The notes under the pieces: generated by a model
What the model was told of the DNA's origin: nothing
The model's input: only the letters and a program-made list of their open reading frames with translations
The model's database searches: none
Translations under genes and position numbers: made by a program
NCBI GenBank assembly: GCA_033064195.1
Contig: JARBJD010000052.1
Location: 266,838 to 330,837, forward strand
Reading direction: 5' to 3'
DNA length: 64,000 bases
Origin: Blattamonas nauphoetae
Lineage: Eukaryota; Preaxostyla; Oxymonadida
Part shown: positions 34,001-46,443 of the stretch, one piece after another
Numbering within the stretch: the first letter of the stretch is position 1
How the letters are laid out: every line of letters starts with the position of its first letter

Positions 34001-37000
34001 GGGAGTGTTTATTCGGCAGATGGAGAGCCTGTGCATTTCAAATTTGGAAAGACGTACGAGATTGTGTCGATCACACGCCCAAACAATCAACCGATTCTCT
34101 TGTTCGACACACTTGCCTTTGATGTTCCAACAGAACCAGCTCGGATTGAATCGACGTCATCAGTTCTGAACGGTTCAAAGACGGAAGTGACAGTGACACT
34201 CACAGGAAGAAAACTATTCTTGGCGACGATGACAGTGAAAGTGAAGAATCCGAACTCGAATCGAGAGTTCACAACGGATTTGTTGTATGTTGACTCAAGC
34301 AGCTGCACTGTGACGTTCGCGGCTGGTCAAACAGAAACGGACACTGAATTGGCGTTTGGTGTGTCGTACGATATTGTGTCGATTGAGTCATCGGATGGCA
34401 AGTCGTTCGTTGTGAACACTGGAGTGAAAGTGTCAGTTCCATCAGCTCCGATCATCACGTCAATCTCGTCGTTACTGTCACCGAACTGCACGCACTTCTC
34501 GATTTCGTTTTCAGGAAGCTCTCTTCCAAAGACTGGTTCGTTGGTTGCATCGATCTCTCCTTCGATCTCACTTTCGTTGAGCTATGAGAATGAAAAGTGG
34601 ACGACGGGATGGCTGTTGAATGGAACGAATGGGATGCTGATGAACACGAGTTATTCAGTGACAAAGGTTGCAAGTGGGGAAAACGAGATGATTTTGAACA
34701 TGTATACGTTTACAACAGCGTTGGGACCAACCCTGTCGTCGATTCCAACTGTGACACTGAAAGATGCTGATCTGAACAGCGTAGTGCTTTCACTGGATGG
34801 ACTTCGAATGCCTGTTTCTTCAGTGGTTCCATGGTTTGACCTGATTGTTGTAGAGAGTGGAGGATCAACAGAAGAAATCAAGATTGGAGTTTCGTTCAGC
34901 TCGAATTCAGTTGGAAGTGGAGAAGTTGAAGTGTACAAAAGTAGGAGATTAAAGTATTCGACGTCTTATTCAGTTGTTGGAATGTCGAGCACAGTTGTTT
35001 CAGTTTCGATTCCCTCGGCAGTGACATTCACAACGCCAGCAGCTCCCACGCGAATCATCTCAGCAAGCTGCGATCTGGACACTGAAACTGGGAAATCAGC
35101 GGAGATTGTGCTGAATGGAGTGTCATTCCCTCAGTCGACACCATTCACATTGACTGTGTTCGAGTTGGATGATTCGAAAGTGAGGACTGGAAATGCGATT
35201 GAACTATCGTCTTCGTTTGGATTGGATGGATCATCGACAACGCACACACTCTCGTCTCTGATCTATGGAAATGATGAGTCAAAATTGACGTATGGGAAAT
35301 GTTATGAAATCACGAAATTGGAGATTGCGAACATGAAGACGATTGTGGATGATCTTGCTCGTTTTGTTGTTCCTCCTGAGCCGTCTCGCCTGACAACAGT
35401 GACACTTCCTGCAGTCTATTCTGAAAAGGAAACCAAAGTTTCAGTGACGCTGTCTGGGATCAAACTGACGGGGTTGTTCACCGTGACGCTGAAGAGCAAT
35501 GTGAGCGCAAAACCGAATGATGTGGTGGTGACATTCTCAGCTGGCTCATCAGGTGATCTGAAGGGTGTGCTATACTCTCGACTGAGCCCTTCTTCTGTGA
35601 ACATGACATACGAGACAAAATACTCGATTGTTTCGATGAAAGACAGCAGCAATGGAAAAGTGTTTATGGAAGAAGGGTTGTCATTCACGACGATGAAAGA
35701 GCCTTCGAGAGTTGTTTCGGTGTGGATCTCTGGATATGAGAATGATGAGAAAGAAGCTATTTTGAGGATGGATGGAAGAGAGCTGGATGTTCTGAAGAAA
35801 TATGAAGTGAGTCTGTTGCCTGGAAATGTTGTTGTTTCGATGTCGTTTGCAGATGGGAAATGGGAAGGACGAGTCGGAGTGCGAGGAAGTGATGAGGCTG
35901 GAACAGGTGTGATTTATGGAGAGACGTACACAGTGGATTCAGTTGTGATTTCGAACACTCAGGTGCCAGTTCATTGTGACGACATCTCATTTCCTATCAA
36001 AACCGAACCAGCTCGACTCATCTACGCTGCTCTAACACCAAATGACGGAATGAATATCTCCACTCTCACTCTAACCACTCGTCAGCTGGTCTCAAATCAG
36101 AAATACACTGTTTCTCTCTCTGGAACTCCAATCCAACCGTCGAACTCTGATTCTGTTCACACACTCGATTTTGAGGTGGATGGAGCACCATCGATCACAA
36201 CCGAGCTGAGTCTTTATCCAGTGGCAACACTTCGATTCAACCATCTCTACAAAGTGACGTCGATGAAAATGAAATCATCGTCCACTCCGATCTTCATCGA
36301 ATCTGAAGCGTGCTCGTTCTCGACACCAGCCGAACCAACTCGAATTGTGGATGGGGATGGACGACTGAACTCGCAACGAACGGAAGTTGTTGTGACACTG
36401 ACTGGTTTCGCACTGAAAGCAGGCTCGTATTCATTCACTCTGACTCACTCAAATCCAGTGAATTCACGAATCATCACTGGAAGTCTTTCATCGAATGGAT
36501 TTGTTGAATGTTCACACACAGTTGAGGAGAACAATGCGAATCATTTGATGTTTGGGGAGACATACACAATCACATCAGCCACACTGAATGGCGAGCCGAT
36601 CCTGTTCGATTCGAACATTCACATTGGAGTTCCTCGTCCTCCCCAAGTAACAGCAGCGACTATCCATCCAAACACGCAAAACACAGCGCTCACGATTGAA
36701 CTGTCTGGAACAGAACTGGCGATGATGAAAGAATACACAGTCACGCTTCGTCCTTCTTTTTCTTTTGTGGTTCTGTTTGCAGATGCATCACGAGCAATCT
36801 CTCCCACACTCCGAATCGGCACAAGCGATGGACTTGATGCCAACACAGAATACTTCGTGGAGTCGATTGTGGGAGTGATGGACTCGGATGACATCATCTT
36901 TATTGTTGGATCAATTTCGTTCACAACACCAGAAGCGACACTGATGGAAGTGGTTGTGTCGTCGTCAGGTGAGGGAAGGGAGGGAGAAGAATGTGGGAGT

Positions 37001-38164
37001 TTGTCTCTTCCTTGCGAGACACTGTTGATTGGATGGGAGATGGGGAAGAAGGGAGGAGCGATGGAGAAGATCGTGTTGAGGGTGAGAGACGCGGCAGAGA
37101 GTGGAGGAGTGGTTGTGGTTGGAAGAGCGAGTGTGGAGGTTCGAGGAATGTTTGGGGAGAAAGGGAGGATTATGATTTCGGAACAAGCAACAGCATCGAC
37201 GAAGTCAGAAAGTGTGTTTTTGGTGGATGGAGGAGAGATTCTTCTTTTGGACTTGTTTGTTTCCGTTCCGTCGTTCACTTCTGTTTGGGGTTGGCGACCT
37301 GATTTCGTTGTGGGAGGGGAAGGAACAGTGATTGTGAAGGGAGTGGAGATGGTTTGTGAAGAAGGAGGGAAAGCAGGAATGGGATTGGTTGGACTGGAAC
37401 AAGGTCGATTGGAAGTTGACCATCTTTTTGTGCGAAACATTGCGTTTAGCGAAGGCGCTGGACTGATCAGGTGTTTGGGAGGGCAGAACGAGCTGACCAC
37501 AGACATCAGCAATCTTGTTGTTCAAAACACGACTCTGTCTGAGGGAGGGATTATTGCATTCTCATCGACAAAGATCACTTCAGAGATTTCGATGACAGAC
37601 AGCGAGATTGACCAAGTCCGAATGAGAGTTGATGAAGGAACAGACAAAGCGCTCGTTTCGATCCAAACACAACAGACACGACTGACGATCTCGAAGTGTG
37701 TGTTTTTTGAGAGCGGATGTGAACATGCAACTGGAGTGAAGATTGGACAAGCACTGTTGATCACACTGCACTCATCAGAAAAGGACGAGACAGTTCAGCG
37801 AGTTGATGTTCACTCATGTCTGTTTGTGGACTGCGCTGGTGGAGACGAAAGTGGGGAGGGAGGAGTTGTCATTCGAAGTGGAGAGGGATTGAGTCGAGTG
37901 AGTCTGAGTGGAAGCTGGTTTGAAGAACGATCAGGATCGTTGTCGCCTTCGTCGTTCGAACGAGACACGGATGGGAGAGTGGTTGTGACAAAACGAAGGA
38001 TGTGGTTGGCTGGGTGGAAGAGAGGAGGGGTTGTGGTTGAGCGAGGGCGAAGACTTCCTGTGATTGATCGGAAAGGGTCAGGATTCTCGAACTGTGGATT
38101 GATTGTGAGAGAGAAGGAGGTGGAAAGAGGAAAGACTAGAAATGAAGAGAAGAATGAGCTGTGA
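31076..38164 (+). CDS. giant beta-helix protein C with ~11 beta-sandwich modules (2362 aa)
   Basis: Intact. Residues 1-~17 form a signal peptide (MSFSFLVLFECMASCL). Residues ~60-660 are a beta-helix homologous to proteins A and B. About eleven tandem modules of ~104 residues follow (~808-1953). Each begins near EPxRI or EPARL, contains a VxVTLxG strand and an LxYGxxYxI strand, and ends FxTPxEP. Residues ~1960-2362 form a second beta-helix introduced by ECGSLSLPC. There is no transmembrane helix, so it is predicted secreted or surface-associated. The pattern recalls Ig-like/IPT module arrays in adhesins, but I cannot assign a family. Long antisense frames (for example 36619-37512) are codon-bias shadows. 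Confidence 0.85.
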   Translation: MSFSFLVLFECMASCLNSPISPTRLSTILNSNSNLSNSIPRETLSILLLEGTYIGDYVKIAHRWMKLTGEPSSGKDDPKTVLVAWPKSEVNSKTSDGRRYDLGNCMFCLNNSTLSLKRMDFSLLDHSTKGSRHMSKERSPRLAIVSSSMLLISESRIESAPWTSAIVISPSTLEESATESSVVISNSLMWNDVGSMRGVVEASSFPDIGGSVSVSIVGCSFDSSRILGNDGIGLSLTRTPRKNADEVGRMLSSLIGCSFVNMSSIGCSHLPHLPHLSQTMLGCVVSLTSSHLSGSTIRDMNTGGSVLCSNSSFSSLLPSPNTDSTQGTVTLPGESTPEPFDDGQAYSFDLDSGDETTSILFSHCRFTGDKYSSARPLTFSNYLGTISILSCSFTDITFQQKLYAAGGIVLVLSQDQFDRLSFKAELSNFTSCSTSFYGGAMWISVADDVLIDSCLFDGCSTREPFEATGGGLHVSGSSSVEHVPKYELVDCVFADCQSRQGGGLHVDGELDLSVVDTNFERCGMDTLVGTSRGGGIDQSGKGSLTVERCQFVECSSRFVGSAIGSRYQRGKLTISDTLVKDCVSGTTGAICIIGPDSSVQPTFSHVFLDGNSMGSDTDFFELGMGWETNATKFPDVAIMGSSVSTLPKLKFEDCFTTVIPDSTGVVVAEYGMAPNWGIPERHFDPEFTKIGPFLTAEPIVRVNGKIGKIELELKGQTPPISQEYEVTVEEDDGTETSFKMLFSGGTGTLVSPSEVSLKYNTDYTITKIVGVVPESSCSTMTNGITIPQAAWAFNLTLTFTSLSFTTPEEPPILKASCRVGSGTDHAWIRLTGLNITAGTYSVKLKDVAFSFEVTFSDQKDENGLKQSSEASIRLFGEGSTLTFDAEYTLESVTDSALNDVELRGVIVTFSTPQSTERIVGIGTMDFTSDQKDEVSVSLSGFDLSNTEYIIEISPSNLLNDDTMSVAFTDQSGKVVGSVYSADGEPVHFKFGKTYEIVSITRPNNQPILLFDTLAFDVPTEPARIESTSSVLNGSKTEVTVTLTGRKLFLATMTVKVKNPNSNREFTTDLLYVDSSSCTVTFAAGQTETDTELAFGVSYDIVSIESSDGKSFVVNTGVKVSVPSAPIITSISSLLSPNCTHFSISFSGSSLPKTGSLVASISPSISLSLSYENEKWTTGWLLNGTNGMLMNTSYSVTKVASGENEMILNMYTFTTALGPTLSSIPTVTLKDADLNSVVLSLDGLRMPVSSVVPWFDLIVVESGGSTEEIKIGVSFSSNSVGSGEVEVYKSRRLKYSTSYSVVGMSSTVVSVSIPSAVTFTTPAAPTRIISASCDLDTETGKSAEIVLNGVSFPQSTPFTLTVFELDDSKVRTGNAIELSSSFGLDGSSTTHTLSSLIYGNDESKLTYGKCYEITKLEIANMKTIVDDLARFVVPPEPSRLTTVTLPAVYSEKETKVSVTLSGIKLTGLFTVTLKSNVSAKPNDVVVTFSAGSSGDLKGVLYSRLSPSSVNMTYETKYSIVSMKDSSNGKVFMEEGLSFTTMKEPSRVVSVWISGYENDEKEAILRMDGRELDVLKKYEVSLLPGNVVVSMSFADGKWEGRVGVRGSDEAGTGVIYGETYTVDSVVISNTQVPVHCDDISFPIKTEPARLIYAALTPNDGMNISTLTLTTRQLVSNQKYTVSLSGTPIQPSNSDSVHTLDFEVDGAPSITTELSLYPVATLRFNHLYKVTSMKMKSSSTPIFIESEACSFSTPAEPTRIVDGDGRLNSQRTEVVVTLTGFALKAGSYSFTLTHSNPVNSRIITGSLSSNGFVECSHTVEENNANHLMFGETYTITSATLNGEPILFDSNIHIGVPRPPQVTAATIHPNTQNTALTIELSGTELAMMKEYTVTLRPSFSFVVLFADASRAISPTLRIGTSDGLDANTEYFVESIVGVMDSDDIIFIVGSISFTTPEATLMEVVVSSSGEGREGEECGSLSLPCETLLIGWEMGKKGGAMEKIVLRVRDAAESGGVVVVGRASVEVRGMFGEKGRIMISEQATASTKSESVFLVDGGEILLLDLFVSVPSFTSVWGWRPDFVVGGEGTVIVKGVEMVCEEGGKAGMGLVGLEQGRLEVDHLFVRNIAFSEGAGLIRCLGGQNELTTDISNLVVQNTTLSEGGIIAFSSTKITSEISMTDSEIDQVRMRVDEGTDKALVSIQTQQTRLTISKCVFFESGCEHATGVKIGQALLITLHSSEKDETVQRVDVHSCLFVDCAGGDESGEGGVVIRSGEGLSRVSLSGSWFEERSGSLSPSSFERDTDGRVVVTKRRMWLAGWKRGGVVVERGRRLPVIDRKGSGFSNCGLIVREKEVERGKTRNEEKNEL

Positions 38165-38362
38165 CTCTCTTTTTTAATTGACTTTCTTTTCGTGCATTTT
38201 CTTCTTTTTATTATCTCATTTCACAATTTTCTTCATCACAGTTATTCATCTTCGAATTGTGAACTCTCATAAAGAATCACATGTAATGGGGCGGATCTTA
38301 TTGCTCAAACTCTTCACGTTCAACTGGATACGATATCGGCCGTTCCAAAGAGTTCCAGCATC

Positions 38363-41300
38363 ATGATATCTCTCCTTGTGTCATTATTAGTCTCATTCAG
38401 CTCGTTGAGACATATGTCCCTCCAGAGTCAAATTCGATGTCACACAACTCGTTCAACACACACTGACATCCAGCGGAATATTCAACTCCCATCTACTGCT
38501 TTTATTTCGTTCAATCTCCCTATCATGAATACCGATCTCGTACTCAGAGGAGACGTTAGCACAACCATCACCATCAGCAATGATTCTACCAAATCGAACT
38601 CCCAAAATTCGAAGCCACAATATAACCCTCTCGGAATTGATTCGTATCAGTCGTGTTTCATCTGCACAAACACCTCTCTCATCCTCCACACGATCAACTT
38701 CGCCCTTGCTGAAAAATCTGAGCGAGAAGAGCACAAAACTTCGCATTGCTCGCTCATCCATTCATCTCACATCACTGCCACGAACTGTAATTTCATCATT
38801 TCAGTCGGGGCTTCTCCGTTTATAGTGTTTGAAACTTCCGCCACACTCGATGACAAGTCATCGTCACTGACGCTTGTCTCTTCCTCAATCAGCAATGCAG
38901 AGGGCATCATTGGATCCTTTAGCGACTTTGCCTCGTCGACCTTCGAAGGAACCCACTTTACGCAAGTTATATCGTCGTCGGACTTCAGATCAAGTTCTCT
39001 TCTCCACGGCGACGGAATCGCCATCCGACAACCTCATCTCACTTTTCCATCATCCTCATTGTTTATCTCATCCACCATCTCGTCCACATCATTCCGTAAT
39101 ATGTCGTCTCCGGCGACGCAGAATCGAAGACCCAACTTCCATTTTTCTCAAAATGCAATCGGTTGCGACCTTCATTCAACAGCTAATCATCTCTACGGAT
39201 GCCCTTTCCGTGGATTGGACAAGGGAGGGTCGTTTTCTTGTCGGAATACCACCTTCACTGCCCTAATGGAACCGCCACCAACGCCAGACACCAATGCACC
39301 TTATGAACAGGTCGGTGAAACATTCACCGCAACTTCTGGAAATAGATCACCTGTCCACATTGACACAAACGCGTATGAATCAATCACCATCACATCTTGT
39401 ACTTTCACGACCTATAGTAGCATCGCTCCACGTGCTCTTGCCATCGTCATCCAGAAATACGATAACAGTGTTATCATCTACAACTGTTACTTCACAAATC
39501 TCACCTCGTCAACAGATGGATCAACACGATCTGTTTCTGGTGCTGTCCTTATCGAACCTGCACTCGAAGAATATGCAACTAATTTCGAAGTCCAAATCAA
39601 AAGCTGCTACTTTGAGAACTGTTTCTGCATCGGCGGACCCGGAGCGATGTTTCTCAGCTCTCCGAAAAACAGACAGATATTCGTTGTGGAGTGCAGGATC
39701 AAAAATTGTTCGTCTTTCAGCTGTGGCGGAGCAGTGGAAATCGACATGAAAGGTTCGTTGAACCTGATCAGCACATCAATCTCAGGCTCTGTGAGAAAGC
39801 TGGTTTCTCAAGAAGGAAAAGGATCAGCACTTCAAATCACAAAATGCGACTACCTTCTCGTTCGCGACTGTTTGTTCGATTCAAACCGTCAAAGTTTCGA
39901 TTCCTCTGTGTATGTTGAAAACGTCACACAGGCTCGCTTCTCATCATGCATCTTCTCAAACAATGAGGGTGACATGGACTATGCATATATGAGCCTGAGT
40001 TGTGGTGCTTTCATGGCGATTGCTGCCATCCGACTTGAACTGACGGGGTGCTCGTTCCTAGATAATAAAGGACATCGTTCAGCTGCGATGTTTCTCGGTC
40101 GATATGTGGAAAGTGTCGTCATGGACGATACTTTATTTTATGCCAATTATGCGTATGATGGTCCGTGTGTGTTGACTCTTGATTCATCTGACACGGCTAA
40201 GCTGCTCAACGCTTCTTCTGTGAGGAATTGTTGGTCATCGAACAGTACGTGTCTGAAGGTTCGATAACAACGACAGGATGTACGAAAGGATCACCGTGTT
40301 CCCAGCTGACGGATGCCCTAGCCTGTCAAAATGATCAAAAAACCAAAATCACAATTTCTGGCGCTTTTGATTCAGGAACTGTGATTACACTGGAAGGATC
40401 AATTGAACTTGCAGGAATCGGAACTGAAAATCCTCTCTGTGTCACCTCATTCAAAGAACAGCCATTCAAACTCGCTGAATCGTCGTCGGCGAAGATCTGT
40501 GCTCTGAAGGTATCCATCACCACTGCTCCGTTTGTCACGCAGGACACACCCAGCGATTTACTCCTATCAGAGATTCTCGTTAGCCAAGCTACCAATGAGG
40601 AAACGATGAATTCCCTCTTGCTTCAATCAGCAGGCACGTCGCTGATCACACTGTCCTCATTCAAAGGCAGAACATCACCATCACTCATCAGAATCTCTGG
40701 AAATGCGAAAGCCACCATTTCCGATGTTCTCTTCACCGAAATCACAACTGATTTCCAGGTCCCAGCAGACTTTGACGTGAAAGGCCTCTGTGTTCTGTCT
40801 GAGACCTCCGGCGACGTCTCCATTCTTCGCTGTGGGTTTGAGTCGACTCAGGTGCAGGCACATAACGACCCAGTCTATCTCGACGGAACTTCAGGCGGAA
40901 CGGCTGAAGTGCAGTGGTGTCGATTCGCTGATACAATCGAACTGAACTACCAGCCATCTTTTGATCTTGTGGCAGTTGGATTTGGAGATGGGAAGTTGAA
41001 TATTGATTATTCGACGATTGAAATGCTCCGGAAAGACGTGCACTTTAAGGTTGATGGGGTGATGATGAGAGTTCTCCCTCCTCCCTTCCTGATCTACGAG
41101 TCCGATCCTGAAGATCTTTCTTCACTCAACTGGAGAGACAGGAAACCACAAAAAGCAGACACACTCCACGACACAGGCCTTCAAACACTGTTACACTCAC
41201 TCAACCACAACATCCACACCAAAGTAATCGTCGAATGTGGCATTTCGGCTGAGGTTGATGGACATCTTTTGAAGAATTGCTCAATCCAAGTCATTTTTCG

Positions 41301-44300
41301 ACAAGAACCCAATCTAGGATCCACCATCACATGCAACTATGATGTCACTTTCTTCACGTTGGACGAATCCTCCTTCGATTTGCGGCAAGTCGAAGTCCAG
41401 GTGAATTTCAATGGACCACCTCTTTCACCACTCTTCTCTCTCGATTCAGTATCGTCTCTCAGACTTGACACTGTGCAGTTCGAACACCTCCAACTATATC
41501 ACCTGCCGAGCATTGTTAAGAGCACTGGTGGATCAGCGACTCTTCACAAGATCGGATTGGTTTCAGCAAAAGATTTCTCGAATCCGCTGGCTGACATGGT
41601 GGGTGGTGTTTTAAGTGTTTCCGAAACTTTGCTGGAAGATGTCACCATCACTTCGGGTGCTCTCTTCCAAACAACTGGGACGAGTGTGAACATCATGGAT
41701 TCATCGTTCGTGGATGTGATTTCTGATTCAGCACAAGCGAATGTCGTCTGTGCCGAGCTTAGCGGTGATCAAACGATCAGAGTGTACGGATTCCATCAGA
41801 ATGAAAGCGAACAAGTGACCTTTCGAAACCCCCGCTCATCCAAAAGTAATCTGATGATCTATGTGAATGGTTCCACAACCATCGCTGACCCAATCTACTT
41901 CTCCACACCACTACCATCTTATTATTCTCCCCGTCCTGCTCGGTTCTCTGGTGCGAATGCAGGTCGTCCTTCGCAGCTCATCTCCCTATTCGAAACCCAA
42001 ATTCTCTCCAAACTCTGCCACATTCTCAGGAGGTGACCAATCGTCGTTTGTGATCCTCGAAGCGAACACCGATCTACAATTTGAAGGCCTCACGTTTTGT
42101 GTTCTCTCTCAAATTGATTCTTATTTCAAGATTGACGCGACCAGCAAAATGGTCGTTTCAAACTGTCTCTTTGATATTTCGTTCGGAATCTCCGGCCCGC
42201 TTTTCCTCTGCGAAGGGGGAATTCTCACTCTCTCAGACACGGAATTCAAGACCAACTCGGCAAATATCATCACAATGAGGGAAGAAGGAACTATCCAACT
42301 CTCCGCCGTCCGTGTCGAAGACTTGAGTTCTGTGAAAGCCTCTTTGTTTGTTGTCTCAGCAGGGAACAGTCATTGTTCAACATTTTGTGGCGAAAGATAT
42401 CACTGGATGTGAAAAGCCTCTCTTCCATCTCAGTGGCGATGCAACCTTGCATATGTCTCAATCCACATTTGAAAATGTGCTCGGAAAGGAGGCTATATTC
42501 TCAACTTCAATTGGAAAACTCACTTTCATTGACACAAAGTCAATTGGTTCAACATTATTACGCCACACACATGAATCCGCCTTTGATAACTTCATCACGT
42601 TTGAAACAGGAACCCTGACAATGGAAATCCTCGAACTAATCCAAGACCCCACTGAGCTCATAACAGCAGACGTTGTCTATACACTTTTTCAGGAAAGCAT
42701 GCCTTCCATGGTCCCACTTCAACAGCCCTCCAATTCTGACGCTTCAATGGTCAGTCTGACAGATGATGCAGAAAATACGTTCACTGGATGTATTGTCAAT
42801 TTGGATGTCACTGCCAGCTCTCCGGCTTTTACTTCGGTGTCAGCCTGCACGCTCTCGCTAACCAGCTGTTACATCACTTCAACAACCGCAACTATCTCTC
42901 GCCCTCTCATCCAGGGGTCATTCTCGCTCACGATGAATTCCGTCGTGTTCTCTTCAATCAGCACATCCGCGTCCTCCCTTATCTCACTCACCGATGCAGC
43001 CTCATTTACTCTCATGGGAAATATGATGGGAAAAGTCCCGACTTTCTCAAATATGGTCTCAAGTGGAGATGGAATCATCCACCTTGACAATGTCGTCAGA
43101 GTGATGATTATGTCGTGTGTCTTCGACCATTGCCACAGCAAGAACGGAGGAGCAATGTTCATCAAACAGCGCGCGAATGACGGAAACACACCAGAATGTG
43201 AACAATGGGACATATCCATCTTCTGCACGCACTGCACAGCCGATGAGTGTGGTGGTGGACTGTATCTTTCGATCTGGCATCCCCTCATGCTCGGTGGTTG
43301 CGCATATCATTGTTGCAGTGCGAAGGAAGGCGGTGCCATCTTTGTTGAGATGGCAGGGGCAGCACAGTTTATTGACGGAGCAATGTCCATGAACATTTTC
43401 ACTATGCAACCGGAACTCCGATATGAATACAACACGGCATCTGTTCGTGGAGGATCGGTGTGTATCATTGGCTCTACTTTGGATGAACAACCACTCCAAC
43501 TCCTCGTAGGCGGCTTATCTGGCAATTTCATCGGCGGAGTTCTGAACCAGTTCGGATCCGATGTGTTCATCGATCTCACAGTGACATCACAGCAAATTCT
43601 TGAGAACTTTGCAAACGAGTTTCACAATGGCCTTCGCTCGACTAGTGATCACTCAACTGACACTGACCAATACCCACAAGTGCGCATTGAGACACCATCT
43701 GGAGAACCAATTCGATTCAGCCGTCTTCCTCCATTCTACCTCGACACAATGGGAATGGCGTGGAATGGATGCTTCATGAATGTGATCGTTAACTGTGCTC
43801 GACTGGAAATGTATCTTGACCGGATTCAGACGAAGGATCAAGACGGCAGGTACGTTGTGAATGAGATCCAGGTCACTTCAGAAATCGCATCGTTTCAAGC
43901 CACTGTTATCACGAAACAGTCAGTGAAACTCATCCGTGGGGTCTCTGAGATACATGATCCATACAGTGGACAGTTCGAAGGAAACCAAAGCATCGTCATT
44001 GATTCCCCTTCAGAACAACAAAATCAATTGTTATTCTCTCTCATGGCTGATGGAACGTTGGAACTAAACGATCTCAGCATCCTCATGGACGAAGATCTAA
44101 CGCTCTGCGCAGTTTGTGACAACACTGCTCGATTCATCATCTCCGCATCCACACTCATCTTTACTGGCGACATAATCCAGTTCACTCCTCTCACATGTTA
44201 CTTCGGGTCACTCGAGATACTCAACACCTGTCTCAAAAGTCAGTCCCAAGCCACACCTATTCCCTGCACCTGCCCGCTGGTCTATGTCATTGCAGCATTA

Positions 44301-46205
44301 GCACTGTCCAACTCAAACTCTGAATCCACCGAGCTTGAAACCGTCACAGCAATCACCATCAACTCATCCACGTTCGAAGATTTCCGCAACGGAAAGCCAG
44401 TCATCGCCATCTCAGATGCTTCGTACATGGAAATCCACAACCCAACCTTCACAAACTGCATGGACAAAGATGACTCGTCAAAGAAAGCAAAGAAACTCGA
44501 AATCAACGGACCAAACTTGTACGAAACAATCGATCCTGATCTGTGGTCGATCAATTTTGACACACACGACGAAGATGAAGAGTTGTATTTCTGGACAACA
44601 GATCCGTCGGCGAGCTACGACTTTCTGAAGGACGTCACTCTGAAGATCTATCTGGAACCATACAAAGCCTCAACGATCTACACCAAGACAGAAGGAATCA
44701 ATGCAATCTTTTGTGGAAATGGGTCTCTTTCGGGAGTTGCTCTGATCGAGTCATGGAGTGATGTTGTTGTGGATGGATGCCGTTTCAGCTCGATCTCTCG
44801 CTCGACTGGATTGGGAAGTGTGATTGAAGCGAACATCTCCCTCTCCACTGTCTTCAAGATCCTCCACACAACATTCGAGAACTGCCAAAGCGCCTCGACG
44901 ACCAACTGGATCCTGTTGAAAGGGCTGAACACGAAAACCAGTCAGGTGTCATCGTGGGAAGGAACGTTATCCCACTTGTCAGATCGGAGTGGAGTGATGG
45001 TCACATCAGACGAGTCAAACACATATTCTCTCATCGACATCCTGTTCCCTGCTGTCGTGTCATCGACTGTGTTTGTTGGAGGAAGAGGAATCGATGATCG
45101 AGCGTCTTGTGGAGACGAATCCACTCCGTGTCGAACAATCTCGATCGGATTCGAAGTTGGATTGACACGTAAAGATCCTTCGGAGGCTGTCGCTGTCTCG
45201 CTCGTCGGGCAGGCTGGATTCGGAGGATGCGTTTGGGTGGGGAGTGAGTCGCTGCTGATCACGGCTAGCATGAAAAGAACTCGACTTCAAGTTGAGAACG
45301 AGTTGGAGACAGACGGAGATGGATCTGGAGTTGTAAATGTTGGGGGAGGAAGTGTGACATTCTCAGCTTTGACTCTCCTGCTCACATCCTTCGCTTCTCC
45401 GAATCCCCCTGCTCGTCCTGTCTCCCTTGTTTTCGGGTCTGGCACTGTCTTCTTCTCAGACGTTCTCGTTTCACAATCGTCGACCCGAAATGTGGATCTG
45501 GGACTCTGCTGGATTATTGGTGGATCGTTATCGATGGAAGGTCTTCAAGTCTCGGAAATGGAGATGTCAGAAGGTGTTTGCCTCATCTTTGCCATGTCGG
45601 AGGCCAAGCCAATTCAATATTCAATGATAAACTGTGAGATCACTCATACAACAAGCAACAATTCTCCTCTCATCGTCTTATCTTCATCCTCTCCCTTGTC
45701 TCAATTCCAAATCATCGACTGTTCATTCTCCCACATGTCAACTACTCTCCTTGGGACACTGTCAGAATCTGCTTCATCGCTTGTGTCGATTTCCACGAAC
45801 CAGATGGAGCTGTCGGTAGAAGACGTGACTTTTGAGGAGTGTTGGATGAATCCAAGCGCGTCAAGTGCATCGATTCTTCACGTCACCGTCTTCGCGCAAC
45901 CATCTCAGAGTGTCAGCACAATCAACATCATCCGATGCAAATTTCTTTCTTCCCAATCAGCATCACTCCCACCCTCTTTCATCCACTTCACTCTCCACTC
46001 CTCGCACGTGTCTGTTCTGTTTGAGGACTCCCTCTTCTCAGAATCAAGCCAAAGAAACGCAAAGGGAGGCGTGTTGATTGAGTGTGGGTCAGGTCTTCCA
46101 ATCGTAGTTCGTCGACGAACTGTGTTCAAGCACTGCACTCTCATCCTTTCAGAGATCATACCACACACTTTGACTCGCCAGAATTCCAAACGCGACGAAC
46201 TCTGA
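38363..46205 (+). pseudogene. giant beta-helix protein D, three frameshifts
   Basis: A single ~2600-residue family member spread over four frames: 38363-40267, 40228-42036, 41867-42412 and 42348-46205. It has a signal peptide (MISLLVSLLVSFSS) and several beta-helix blocks with Cys-rich starts (TGCTKGSPCSQ near 40275 and RASCGDESTPC near 45105). Shifts fall near 40250, 42015 and 42365. Protein similarity runs straight across each, with no intron-length gap and no GT-AG pair, so these are 1-2-base indels. Everything else is open. Either a young pseudogene or base-calling errors in a repetitive family; read-level data would decide. No transmembrane helix is seen at the C-terminus. Confidence 0.75.
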
Positions 46206-46443
46206 TTTCTCCCTCTTCACAGAAAAGGTTAATGACTAACTTTCTTGCTTCTTATTTCTTCACTTCATCTTTTTTTTCGTTTTGTGAAACTTTTTGAATT
46301 TAGATCAATCCGGTCGGATCCAGTCATCGACATCTTTTTTTGTATCAAAAAAATGGTGATCTCCGTATATAATAAATTTTTCAATCCCCATTGTACGGAT
46401 TTTTGAATATGTACTTATTATTGACACTACTATAAGTGTTTTC
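46206..46443. other. 3' flank of gene D
   Basis: AT-rich, no gene. Contains T- and A-runs around 46335-46375. Confidence 0.5.

Noticed and set aside
36619-37512. 297-codon antisense frame
   Set aside because: Lies wholly opposite the intact 2362-aa gene; low-complexity Ser/Pro/Thr product caused by codon bias of the sense strand. The same applies to 31243-32082, 12798-13361 and 16100-16663.
40228-42412. Introns as explanation for frame changes in gene D
   Set aside because: Adjacent frames overlap and protein continuity is kept with only 1-2 bases displaced; no room for introns and no splice sites.
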